A program made the translations under genes and the position numbers. DNA of 6,547 nucleotides from an uncultured archaeon (GTDB taxonomy: Archaea; Thermoproteota; Nitrososphaeria; Nitrososphaerales; Nitrosopumilaceae), in assembly GCA_937896495.1 (NCBI GenBank), contig CALBNQ010000100.1:1-6547 (forward strand), read 5' to 3'. Of the stretch, positions 1 through 6,232 are shown piece after piece. Under the pieces are notes generated by a model. That model searched no databases and was not told where the DNA came from. It saw nothing but the letters and a program-made list of their open reading frames with translations. Every line of letters begins with the position of its first letter. The first letter of the stretch is position 1.

Positions 1-1501
1 ATTCATAATGGGTTGCAGATTTACTAGATTTTTCTAAAATTAAATTCCACTCATCCAAATCTTTGTTAATTTTTAATTTTTTATTTTGTAATTTTCCAAT
101 TCGAGATTTGATTTCAACAATTGAATTATTATGATTGTTCATTAAGGATTCAAGTTTATTTTTAGCATCAGTTAGTTCAGCTATTCCTTCATTCATATTA
201 TTGATTTTTTGTGTATTTTGTTTAATTTTGTTTTCAGATTGTTCTTTTTCATGTTTAATTTTTGAAAGGGTTAATTCTGAATTGTTCAATTGTTTGTTTA
301 ATGTTTTTATTTTTTCATCAATTTCAGATTTTTTTGCAGCAGCTTCTGATTGTTCTGCCAATACTTTATTTCGTTGTGAATCTATATTTTCTACATTTTT
401 AACAACATCATTTTTCTTTTCATTTATTTCATCAAGAGAATTTTTGATTTTTTGAATTTGTAAAACAATTTCAGTTCTAGAAGTATCAATTATTTCTAAT
501 TCTTTTTTAATTTCAGGTCGTCTAATATCAATTCGTTCCAATCTATTTTGAGACGCAGTAATTGCAGTGTTATCAATTTCATATTGTTTCATAGCTTCAC
601 TAATTTCAGAATCTAGTGTAGATTTGGCCTGATTGTAATCATTGGCTATACTCATAATTTTTGATTTTTCAGACTCTAAAGTGCCAAGTTCCGTTCGTAA
701 AGTGGTTCTATGAGTATCAGAGGATGTAATTTGTGTATTCAGAACATGTAATTCACTTTCTTTTGACTCTTTTTTAACAGATAGAACATTCATTTTATTT
801 GCAGCATCTATTGCTTTGTATCGATTCAGTTCTCGTTCAATGATATCATGACGTAGTTTTTGATTTCGTTCCTCTTCTAACTCGTCAATTCTATTTTTAA
901 TTTCACCCATTTTTGCCAATGCGATTTCTAATCGTCTATCTGCTTCTTCTAGTTGTTTTTCAGATTCTTGTTTTTTTTCATCAAAAGAAGATAGTCCGAT
1001 TAAATCTTCAATTGTTTTTCTTTTTTCTTCAGATGTGAATTCAGAAATTCTAGTTACAGTTCCTTGTTGTACTACATTTAGTTGGCCTAAACCAGCATTT
1101 GCAACATCAAGTAAATCAAGAATATGTCCACGATTTGTTTTCTTTTTGTTCAGATAGTAATTATTTTCACCTTTTTCATCCATCTCTCTTGTGATTTCTA
1201 CATTATCTGAATCAACAGGAATTTTTCTATCAGTGTTATCAAAGTGAACACTTGATCGTGCCATTTTAGGTCCACGTCTGTTTGCACCTTCAATATCATG
1301 AATTAAATTTCGAAGTTTCGGTACACGCATTACTTTTGGTTTGTTCTCACCCATTGCAAAAATAATTGCATCCAAAATGTTACTTTTACCAGAACCGTTT
1401 GGTCCAGAAATTGATACAAGTCCAGGTTCAAATGGAACAGTGGTGTTTTTGAATCCAAATGATTTGAAACCAAAGATCTCTACTTTTTTTACATGTACCA
1501 A
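1..1501 (-). CDS. smc: SMC chromosome segregation ATPase, N-terminal 500 residues (3' end outside window)
   Basis: Structural-maintenance-of-chromosomes ATPase; in this family dimers joined at a hinge compact and segregate chromosomes with kleisin (ScpA-type) partners. The reading frame is open from 1501 to the window edge. Seen: N-terminal VEIFGFKSFG (residues 7-16), Walker A GPNGSGKSN (33-41), the FDNTDRK segment (87-93), a YYLNKKK strand (115-121), and the Q-loop VVQQG (143-147) followed by FDEKK (173-177). From about residue 178 to 500 the sequence is Lys/Glu/Asn/Ile-rich coiled coil, so the window stops in the first arm, probably shortly before the hinge. The hinge, return arm, signature motif and Walker B are not in view. 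The start is TTG at 1501, the only ATG/GTG/TTG between the in-frame stop at 1538-1540 and the conserved N-terminus. No convincing TATA box was found for it. It is transcribed divergently from the hydrolase gene. The family assignment is very secure. Confidence 0.95.
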   Translation of the reverse strand, partial: MVHVKKVEIFGFKSFGFKNTTVPFEPGLVSISGPNGSGKSNILDAIIFAMGENKPKVMRVPKLRNLIHDIEGANRRGPKMARSSVHFDNTDRKIPVDSDNVEITREMDEKGENNYYLNKKKTNRGHILDLLDVANAGLGQLNVVQQGTVTRISEFTSEEKRKTIEDLIGLSSFDEKKQESEKQLEEADRRLEIALAKMGEIKNRIDELEEERNQKLRHDIIERELNRYKAIDAANKMNVLSVKKESKESELHVLNTQITSSDTHRTTLRTELGTLESEKSKIMSIANDYNQAKSTLDSEISEAMKQYEIDNTAITASQNRLERIDIRRPEIKKELEIIDTSRTEIVLQIQKIKNSLDEINEKKNDVVKNVENIDSQRNKVLAEQSEAAAKKSEIDEKIKTLNKQLNNSELTLSKIKHEKEQSENKIKQNTQKINNMNEGIAELTDAKNKLESLMNNHNNSIVEIKSRIGKLQNKKLKINKDLDEWNLILEKSSKSATHYE

Positions 1502-1653
1502 TGAGAATAATTTTTCAATTGGTATGATAATGAATACTTAACAAGTTTAGTTGACACATAAGATTAATTTTTCTTGTTGTGTTATGATATTTTTCGTAAC
1601 GGTGTTCTGTGTGATGTTAAGATCAAAATAAATGATCGAGTAAAATGCGCCTA

Positions 1654-1661
1654 GATATAAT
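1654..1661 (+). promoter_or_regulatory. TATA box of the carbon-nitrogen hydrolase gene
   Basis: The octamer GATATAAT is centred about 28 nt upstream of the ATG at 1686. That is the archaeal TBP-site distance from a transcription start, so the message is probably leaderless or nearly so. No Shine-Dalgarno sequence precedes the ATG, which fits. The rest of the 184-bp gap between the divergent smc and hydrolase starts (1502-1685) shows only a weak 6-bp hairpin-like inverted repeat (1581-1586 with 1595-1600, one wobble pair) and no RNA gene that I recognise. Confidence 0.6.
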
Positions 1662-1685
1662 TACCATCCACACATCAAAAATAAT

Positions 1686-2423
1686 ATGACAAGATTAGGA
1701 TTAATTCAAACCACATCATATGATACAAATCAAAAGGGAATTGAACAAGTTGCAAAAAATTTGAAAAAACTAGGTAAAAAGGAGACAGAGATTGTGTGTT
1801 TACCTGAACAATGGTTAAAAAATAATGAAATATCAAATTTTGATTCAGAATTTATAGAATTTAAAAAAATTGCAAGAGAATATTCCATGACTATCATCAC
1901 AGGGGCGTTTTACAAAAGTACAAAGGAAAAAACATCAATAATTTCACCAATAATTGGACCCAAGGGAGAATTCATAGGAGAACAAGAGAAAATTCATCCA
2001 TTTGATTATGAAAAAGATACAATAAAGCCAGGAACTGAGGCTAAAATATTCAAAACTGCATGCAAATTTGGAGTGGTAATTTGTTACGATATGGTATTTC
2101 CAAGTGTAGCAAATGTATTGACCAAAAAAGGGGCTCAAGTGTTATTTTCACCCAGTAGAATTGTAAAAAGAGGGATTCAACCATGGAAAATGTATGTACA
2201 AGTAAGATCACTTGAGAACAGAATTCCGATAATTGCAGCAAATGTGGAAAATCACAAATTTGGAGGAAACAGTATGATAGTAGACATGCAAGAAGATGAT
2301 CGTGTAATGAATACCAAAATCATCACATTAAATGGAGAAACAAGTCATAGTGTAAAATTTAATCTAGAAAAATATGAACAAAGTAGAAAAAATAGATTTT
2401 CAGATTTTAATAAATTTCACTAG
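1686..2423 (+). CDS. Carbon-nitrogen hydrolase (nitrilase superfamily amidohydrolase)
   Basis: A 245-residue member of the nitrilase/amidase superfamily, whose enzymes hydrolyse non-peptide C-N bonds through a Glu-Lys-Cys triad. All three triad residues are visible in order: Glu41 in CLPEQW, Lys102 in EKIHPF, and Cys133 in GVVICYDMVFP. Further family landmarks are the FSPS strand (154-157), Trp167, RSLEN (174-178) and AANV (184-187). The length is slightly short for the family (usually about 260-280) but covers the whole fold. There is no signal peptide, so it is probably cytoplasmic. The substrate cannot be read from the sequence: an omega-amidase, another amide hydrolase or a nitrilase proper are all possible. 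The ATG at 1686 is favoured because the protein begins directly with the first beta strand and the TATA box lies 28 nt upstream. It is monocistronic, and its TAG stop overlaps the stop of the convergent inositol-phosphate synthase gene. Confidence 0.88.
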   Translation: MTRLGLIQTTSYDTNQKGIEQVAKNLKKLGKKETEIVCLPEQWLKNNEISNFDSEFIEFKKIAREYSMTIITGAFYKSTKEKTSIISPIIGPKGEFIGEQEKIHPFDYEKDTIKPGTEAKIFKTACKFGVVICYDMVFPSVANVLTKKGAQVLFSPSRIVKRGIQPWKMYVQVRSLENRIPIIAANVENHKFGGNSMIVDMQEDDRVMNTKIITLNGETSHSVKFNLEKYEQSRKNRFSDFNKFH

Positions 2424-3514
2424 TTTCCAGCAACAAAGTCTTCACATGCAGCTTTTGCTTGAACATCAGATGTTTGCTCAATTGGATGTTTCATCAAATA
2501 TGCACTAGCAGGCTTGATTGGTCCACCAACCCCTCTATCAAGTGCAATTCTTGCTAATCTGATTGCATCAATTACAATTCCTGCAGAATTTGCTTTATCA
2601 TCAACTTCTAATCTTACTTCCATGTTATATGGAATGTTTGCCCATTGACGACCTTCAATTCTCATAAACATGAGTTTAGTGTTACCTAAAAATGGAATAA
2701 AATCAGAAGGTCCAACATAAATTTGATCATCATCTAGTCTTTCTTTTAATTGACTTTGTACACTTTCAGTTTTAGAAATTTTCTTTGAAACAAGTCTATC
2801 TTGTTCTTTCATGTTTAGAAAATCAGTATTACCACCAACATTGATTTGATATGTTTTTTCAATTTTTGTTCCTCTATCATTACATAATTTAGCCAAAGTT
2901 CTGTGAACAATGGTAGCACCTACTTGTCCTTTGATATCATCCCCAATACAAGGAATATTTTTTTCTGTAAACTTTTTTGCCCATGTTTCATCTGATGCAA
3001 TAAATGAAGGAATACAATTTACAAATGCAGTATTAGTATCAAGACAAATTTGTGCCCAGTATTCAGTAACTTTATCAGAGCCTACAGGTAAATAAGAAAC
3101 AATAATTTCAACACCGGTGTCTTTGATTACTTTTTTAACTTCTTCAGTAATTTCTTCTACGGATTTTGGGTTTTCAACAGGTTTAATTCTATTTTCTACC
3201 CATAAGCCAACACCATCTAAAATTGGACTTTCATAAATTTTAGCATCAGTTTTTGGTAATTCGTCTTTTGGAATCCAGTCAACCATGTTGGGAAATGCAT
3301 AGATTGCTTCATGAAGAGGTTTTCCAACTTTATTCTCACCAACATCAAAACCACAAACAAAATCAATATCATGTATTCCATAACCAGATAGTTTATCATG
3401 AATAATTCCAGTAACTTCCTGAGTAGGGTTTTTCCTATAATATTCGATTCCCTGAATCAAGCCTGAAAAACAGTTTCCAATACCTACCAAACCAACTTTG
3501 ATTCGTTCTGACAT
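2420..3514 (-). CDS. ino1: Inositol-3-phosphate synthase (myo-inositol-1-phosphate synthase)
   Basis: NAD-dependent isomerisation of glucose-6-phosphate to 1L-myo-inositol-3-phosphate, the first step towards inositol phospholipid head groups and, in some archaea, inositol-based compatible solutes. Seen in the 364 residues: Rossmann nucleotide-binding motif VGIGNCFS (10-17), SYLPVGS (140-146), NCIPSFIAS (166-174), GDDIKGQVGAT (191-201, containing the conserved active-site Lys195), NVGGNTDFLN (225-234), LEVDDKANSAG (302-312) and SAYLMKHP (337-344). This is the short prokaryotic form shared by archaea and actinobacteria, not the roughly 500-residue eukaryotic form. The length is normal and it is cytosolic. 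The ATG at 3514 has a TATA-like element 28 nt upstream, and the motif-bearing N-terminus starts at residue 5, so the start is firm. It is divergent from deoxyhypusine synthase and convergent with the hydrolase, sharing CTAG at the stops. Confidence 0.95.
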   Translation of the reverse strand: MSERIKVGLVGIGNCFSGLIQGIEYYRKNPTQEVTGIIHDKLSGYGIHDIDFVCGFDVGENKVGKPLHEAIYAFPNMVDWIPKDELPKTDAKIYESPILDGVGLWVENRIKPVENPKSVEEITEEVKKVIKDTGVEIIVSYLPVGSDKVTEYWAQICLDTNTAFVNCIPSFIASDETWAKKFTEKNIPCIGDDIKGQVGATIVHRTLAKLCNDRGTKIEKTYQINVGGNTDFLNMKEQDRLVSKKISKTESVQSQLKERLDDDQIYVGPSDFIPFLGNTKLMFMRIEGRQWANIPYNMEVRLEVDDKANSAGIVIDAIRLARIALDRGVGGPIKPASAYLMKHPIEQTSDVQAKAACEDFVAGN

Positions 3515-3538
3515 TCGAAAACTGGTACTATTTGGTGG

Positions 3539-3546
3539 GTTTAAAG
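3539..3546 (-). promoter_or_regulatory. TATA box of the inositol-3-phosphate synthase gene
   Basis: Read on the minus strand this is CTTTAAAC, centred about 28 nt upstream of the ATG at 3514 and preceded by a purine-rich GAAAA that could serve as a TFB recognition element. The spacing predicts a leaderless transcript. It lies about 50 bp from the oppositely oriented box of the deoxyhypusine synthase gene, so both promoters fit in the short divergent gap. Confidence 0.55.
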
Positions 3547-3588
3547 TTTTCTTAGAGAAAATTAAAAAACAATTTAGTTAAGGCAGAA

Positions 3589-3596
3589 TTTTATAC
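3589..3596 (+). promoter_or_regulatory. TATA box of the deoxyhypusine synthase gene (helps set the start codon)
   Basis: TTTTATAC is centred about 25-26 nt upstream of the ATG at 3618, the expected archaeal distance for a leaderless start. The alternative upstream TTG at 3597 directly abuts this box, so it would lie upstream of the transcription start and could not be translated from this promoter. The box therefore argues for the ATG at 3618. Confidence 0.6.
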
Positions 3597-3617
3597 TTGC
3601 CACGAAAAAATAATGTC

Positions 3618-4562
3618 ATGATTGAACCAGGTCGTCCAGTCAAAGATATTCAAATCAATTCAGATACAACAATTGAAAAAATCTTTGAAGAGTTATCACA
3701 ATCAGGGGGATTTGAATCAGTTAATCTATCTACAGGATTAGAAATTTTGTCTGAAATGATTCCAGATAAACAATGTCTCAAATTTATCTCGTTTGTAGGT
3801 GCAGTGGTATCAACAGGATTGCGTGGAATAATTAAAGATATGATGAAGAACAAGTGGTTTGATGTGGCACTTACAACATGCGGAGCATTAGATCATGATA
3901 TTGCAAGACATTTCTCACATTACAAGGAAGGGTCATTTACAATGGATGATAATGAATTAGCAGATAAAAATATCCACAGATTAGGAAATGTTCTAGTTCC
4001 AATGGATAGTTATGGTCCATTAATTGAAGAAAAAATGAATTCATTTCTTGAAGAAGAGTATCAAAACGGAGTAAGAGAAATGACTACTGCTGAAATTTGT
4101 AAGATGATTGGAAAACATTTAGGAGAAGATTCTTTTCTTTATTGGGCATACAAAAACGATATTGATGTTGTAGTTCCAGGAATAATGGATGGCGCAGTAG
4201 GGAGTCAAATTTGGATGTTTACACAAAGTCATGGGGATTTTAAATTAAATGTAATAGGGGATGCAAATTTGTTATCAGGACTGATTTTCAAAGCAGAAAG
4301 ATCAGGGGCATTTATGATTGGAGGAGGAATTTCAAAACATCACACATTGTGGTGGAATCAATACAGAGAAGGATTAGATTATGCATTTTACATTACAACT
4401 GCACAAGAGTTTGATGGAAGTCTAAGTGGTGCATTAGTGAGAGAGGCAATTTCATGGGGAAAAGTAACTCAAAAAGCAAAACAATCAACATTGCACGCAG
4501 AGGTGACTACAATTTTGCCATTTATCTATGCAGCACTAGTGTCAAAATTGAAAAATCAATAA
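3618..4562 (+). CDS. dhs: Deoxyhypusine synthase
   Basis: Transfers the aminobutyl group of spermidine to a specific lysine of initiation factor aIF5A, the first step of hypusine formation; NAD-dependent and cytosolic. The protein is 314 residues from the ATG at 3618 (321 if TTG 3597 is used). Seen: GRPVKDI at the N-terminus; AVVSTGLRGII and TTCGALDHD, matching the NAD-binding region of the family; VPGIMDGAVGS; and the active-site segment GGGISKHH, with the catalytic lysine at residue 240 (counting from ATG 3618). This is followed by LDYAFYITTAQEFDGSLSGA and the conserved EAISWGKV near the C-terminus. The match to eukaryotic and archaeal enzymes is strong across the active site, so a true synthase is favoured over a DHS-like paralogue with another acceptor. 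The aIF5A gene is not in the window. Promoter geometry favours the ATG start. The next gene follows 33 bp downstream on the same strand. Confidence 0.94.
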   Translation: MIEPGRPVKDIQINSDTTIEKIFEELSQSGGFESVNLSTGLEILSEMIPDKQCLKFISFVGAVVSTGLRGIIKDMMKNKWFDVALTTCGALDHDIARHFSHYKEGSFTMDDNELADKNIHRLGNVLVPMDSYGPLIEEKMNSFLEEEYQNGVREMTTAEICKMIGKHLGEDSFLYWAYKNDIDVVVPGIMDGAVGSQIWMFTQSHGDFKLNVIGDANLLSGLIFKAERSGAFMIGGGISKHHTLWWNQYREGLDYAFYITTAQEFDGSLSGALVREAISWGKVTQKAKQSTLHAEVTTILPFIYAALVSKLKNQ

Positions 4563-4570
4563 AATTATTA
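4563..4570 (+). promoter_or_regulatory. Possible TATA box for the PAC2-family gene
   Basis: AATTATTA begins directly after the deoxyhypusine synthase stop and is centred about 29 nt upstream of the TTG at 4596, so the PAC2 gene could have its own leaderless transcript. An AGGA at 4577-4580 is 15 nt from the TTG, too far for a good ribosome binding site. In such AT-rich DNA the box is only suggestive, and read-through from the upstream gene is equally possible. Confidence 0.3.
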
Positions 4571-4595
4571 TTCAATAGGAATCAAAAGTATTCAA

Positions 4596-5309
4596 TTGAC
4601 ATCCAAGATTAGAATTAGAGAGTTAGAAAAAGTAAATTTAGAAAATGGTTTTCTTATTGATGGATTTCCTTCAGCAGGATTTAGTAGTGCAATTGCTTCT
4701 GAATCCATGATAAAGACGTCACAGTATAAGATAACTGGAATTGTCGATTCAGATAGTTTTCCTCCAATTAGTGTAATCAAAGATGGGAAACCAAACTTTC
4801 CATCAAGAATTTTTGTAAATGAGAAACAAAAGGTTGCAATATTTTTATCATATCTAACACTTGAGCAATCACTACACAAAGATACTGCAAAAACAATGTT
4901 GAAGTGGGGACAAGAGCATAAAATTGGATTAATCATTAGTAGTATTGCAATAAAATCTAATGAAGGTGAAGAGGAAACAATTGGTATTGGCAGTACAGAA
5001 TCTGCCCGAAATAAAATCAAGGATGCAGGTTTGAAAGTTTTAGATCATGGAACAGTTCCAGGTATTCCTGGCACATTACTAAATGAAGGAAGTATGATTG
5101 GACAAGATGTAGTTGTTTTAATTTTTCAAAGTGATGGAAAAGGTCCAGACTTTAAATCAAGTACACAATTGTGTACGGCAATAACAAAATTAATTCCAGG
5201 GGCAACTTGTAATATTTCATCATTGCAGCAAGAAGCAGAAAAAGCAGAAGTCATGATTAAAGAAACAGAAGAAGAATCACAACATCTCAAAAATTCAATG
5301 TATAGATGA
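4596..5309 (+). CDS. PAC2-family protein, probable archaeal proteasome assembly chaperone (Pba-like)
   Basis: A 237-residue member of the PAC2 family (relatives of eukaryotic Pba1/Pba2 and archaeal PbaA/PbaB), which in characterised cases bind the alpha ring of the 20S proteasome or its precursors. Seen: LIDGFPSAGFSSAIASE (20-36), the family's N-terminal glycine-rich turn, though with FPSAG where FPG-x-G is more usual; HGTVPGIPGTLLNEG (150-164); GQDVVVLIFQSDG (168-180); and a Glu/Lys-rich C-terminal helix (about 210-232) that looks like a coiled coil. The last three residues are Met-Tyr-Arg, fitting the HbYX (hydrophobic-Tyr-any) proteasome-docking motif. The TTG start at 4596 is required because the next in-frame ATG would remove the first 37 residues, including the conserved FPSAG turn. 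It lies 33 bp behind deoxyhypusine synthase and may be co-transcribed with it. Family confidence is high; the proteasome role is inferred. Confidence 0.88.
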   Translation: MTSKIRIRELEKVNLENGFLIDGFPSAGFSSAIASESMIKTSQYKITGIVDSDSFPPISVIKDGKPNFPSRIFVNEKQKVAIFLSYLTLEQSLHKDTAKTMLKWGQEHKIGLIISSIAIKSNEGEEETIGIGSTESARNKIKDAGLKVLDHGTVPGIPGTLLNEGSMIGQDVVVLIFQSDGKGPDFKSSTQLCTAITKLIPGATCNISSLQQEAEKAEVMIKETEEESQHLKNSMYR

Positions 5310-5357
5310 AATGATTCCAATCATATTTGTGCCATAATAAAAAAATAGTCAAAAACA

Positions 5358-5978
5358 ATGATAGGGTTTCTTGAATTTTTTGTATTAGTAATTATAGTTT
5401 CAGCATCAGGAGTAATGGCTCCAGGACCACTATTTACTGCAAATTTGGTGTATGGGGTTCAGCAAGGCATAAAATCAGGCATCAAAATGGCAATAGGTCA
5501 TGCAATTGTAGAGTTACCATTAGTAATTTTGTTAGGTATTGGGGTATTTTCTCTTGAATCGTTTCCAGAATTTAGAACAACGATTACAATTTTTGGTGCA
5601 ATTACACTTTTTGTTTTTGCAGCAATTCAAATTAAAACATTATTCAAAAAAATAAAACCAAATGAATTTTCTTCAAAGCAAGGTCCATTAATTACAGGAA
5701 TTTTACTTAGTGCATTAAATCCGTTTTTCATAATTTGGTGGTTGACAATTGGATTTAAATTAATTTCAGATGCAATGATGATTTGGTCATTTGTAGGAAT
5801 ACTGATTGTGTTTGTGTTGCATATTTGGATGGATTTTGTATGGCTTGGTGCAGTGTCATATCTTGCATCAAAGAGCAAAAAAATTCTTTCAAATAAAAAC
5901 TACAAAATTATTATGGGTTTGCTAAGTATGATGTTGATTTATTTTGGAATCACATTCATAGTAGATATTTTTCATTAA
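5358..5978 (+). CDS. LysE-family membrane exporter
   Basis: A 206-residue integral membrane protein of the LysE/RhtB-type translocator family, whose characterised members export amino acids or related small molecules. Seen: about six hydrophobic segments (roughly 5-26, 42-64, 74-92, 110-136, 142-168, 182-203), the family APGP motif in the first segment (21-24), the glycine-rich GIKSGIKMAIGHA (37-49) at the start of the second, and ALNP (119-122) in the fourth. The basic loop around residues 93-100 (KTLFKKIK) fits a cytoplasmic side. Length is typical. The substrate cannot be deduced. The start ATG at 5358 is directly followed by the first membrane helix. A TATA-like CATAATAA lies at 5333-5340, a little close to the ATG, so promoter placement is uncertain. 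It is separated from the PAC2 gene by 48 bp and converges on the microprotein gene, with both stops in a shared TTAA. Confidence 0.85.
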   Translation: MIGFLEFFVLVIIVSASGVMAPGPLFTANLVYGVQQGIKSGIKMAIGHAIVELPLVILLGIGVFSLESFPEFRTTITIFGAITLFVFAAIQIKTLFKKIKPNEFSSKQGPLITGILLSALNPFFIIWWLTIGFKLISDAMMIWSFVGILIVFVLHIWMDFVWLGAVSYLASKSKKILSNKNYKIIMGLLSMMLIYFGITFIVDIFH

Positions 5979-6232
5979 CCGCAATCTAAAATTTCAACTT
6001 GAGGTTCACATGTTTCATTAAACGCATCAATTTTTTCAAGAAGGTTTTCACAAAATTCAGGATCCAGGGTGTTCTCAAAAGTACTAATTTCATTTAAAAT
6101 TAACATATGTGAAATTCCACAAGAATCATCTGAAAAAACAATCAAACACAATACAACTAGAAACAAAAAACCAATTGAGATTAAAATTATCAGATTATTC
6201 TTTTGCGATATCAATTTCCATGTTTGAAACAT
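5975..6232 (-). CDS. Single-pass membrane microprotein with extracytoplasmic cysteines (unrecognised)
   Basis: I do not recognise this 85-residue protein (90 residues if the upstream ATG at 6247 is used; a TTG at 6214 is a third choice). It has a short basic N-terminus (WKLISQKNN), one strongly hydrophobic helix of about 20 residues (ILISIGFLFLVVLCLIVF region), then an acidic tail of about 50 residues with four cysteines (DDSCG, EFCEN, ETCEP and LDCG at the C-terminus). The charge pattern predicts cytoplasmic N-terminus and external tail, where the cysteines could form two disulfides. I chose ATG 6232 because a minus-strand CTTTAAC (6256-6262) lies about 27 nt upstream, but this is weak. All candidate starts overlap the end of the Alba gene. 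Its coherent topology and clean abutment with the LysE gene argue that it is real; it could still be a chance reading frame. Confidence 0.55.
   Translation of the reverse strand: MFQTWKLISQKNNLIILISIGFLFLVVLCLIVFSDDSCGISHMLILNEISTFENTLDPEFCENLLEKIDAFNETCEPQVEILDCG

Noticed and set aside
135..455. A plus-strand open frame of 106 codons rich in Phe and Ser
   Set aside because: It lies antisense to the SMC coiled coil; the Phe/Ser/Ile composition is what the complement of Lys/Glu/Asn codons gives, and it has no recognisable motif or start signal.
1341..1541. A plus-strand open frame of 66 codons
   Set aside because: It is the antisense of the SMC Walker A region, which is clearly coding on the minus strand.
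1581..1600. Inverted repeat GTTATG / CGTAAC in the gap between smc and the hydrolase
   Set aside because: Short stem with one wobble pair and an AT-rich loop; it is not followed by a T-tract placed to end either divergent gene, and no known RNA element matches.
3597..3617. Seven extra N-terminal codons of deoxyhypusine synthase from a TTG start
   Set aside because: The segment begins directly after the TATA box, so it should be upstream of the transcription start; ATG 3618 is the better start.
4592..5020. A minus-strand open frame of 142 codons
   Set aside because: It is fully antisense to the PAC2 gene, whose conserved motifs are on the plus strand; no family resemblance in the minus-strand translation.
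5311..5324. Palindrome ATGATT-CC-AATCAT just upstream of the LysE gene, a possible operator or hairpin
   Set aside because: Six-base arms with a two-base spacer are expected by chance about once or more in a window of this size, especially in AT-rich DNA, and the loop is too tight for an RNA hairpin. It would become interesting only if conserved in relatives.
5627..5878. A minus-strand open frame of 83 codons inside the LysE gene
   Set aside because: Antisense shadow of the transmembrane coding region; no membrane, signal or domain pattern of its own.
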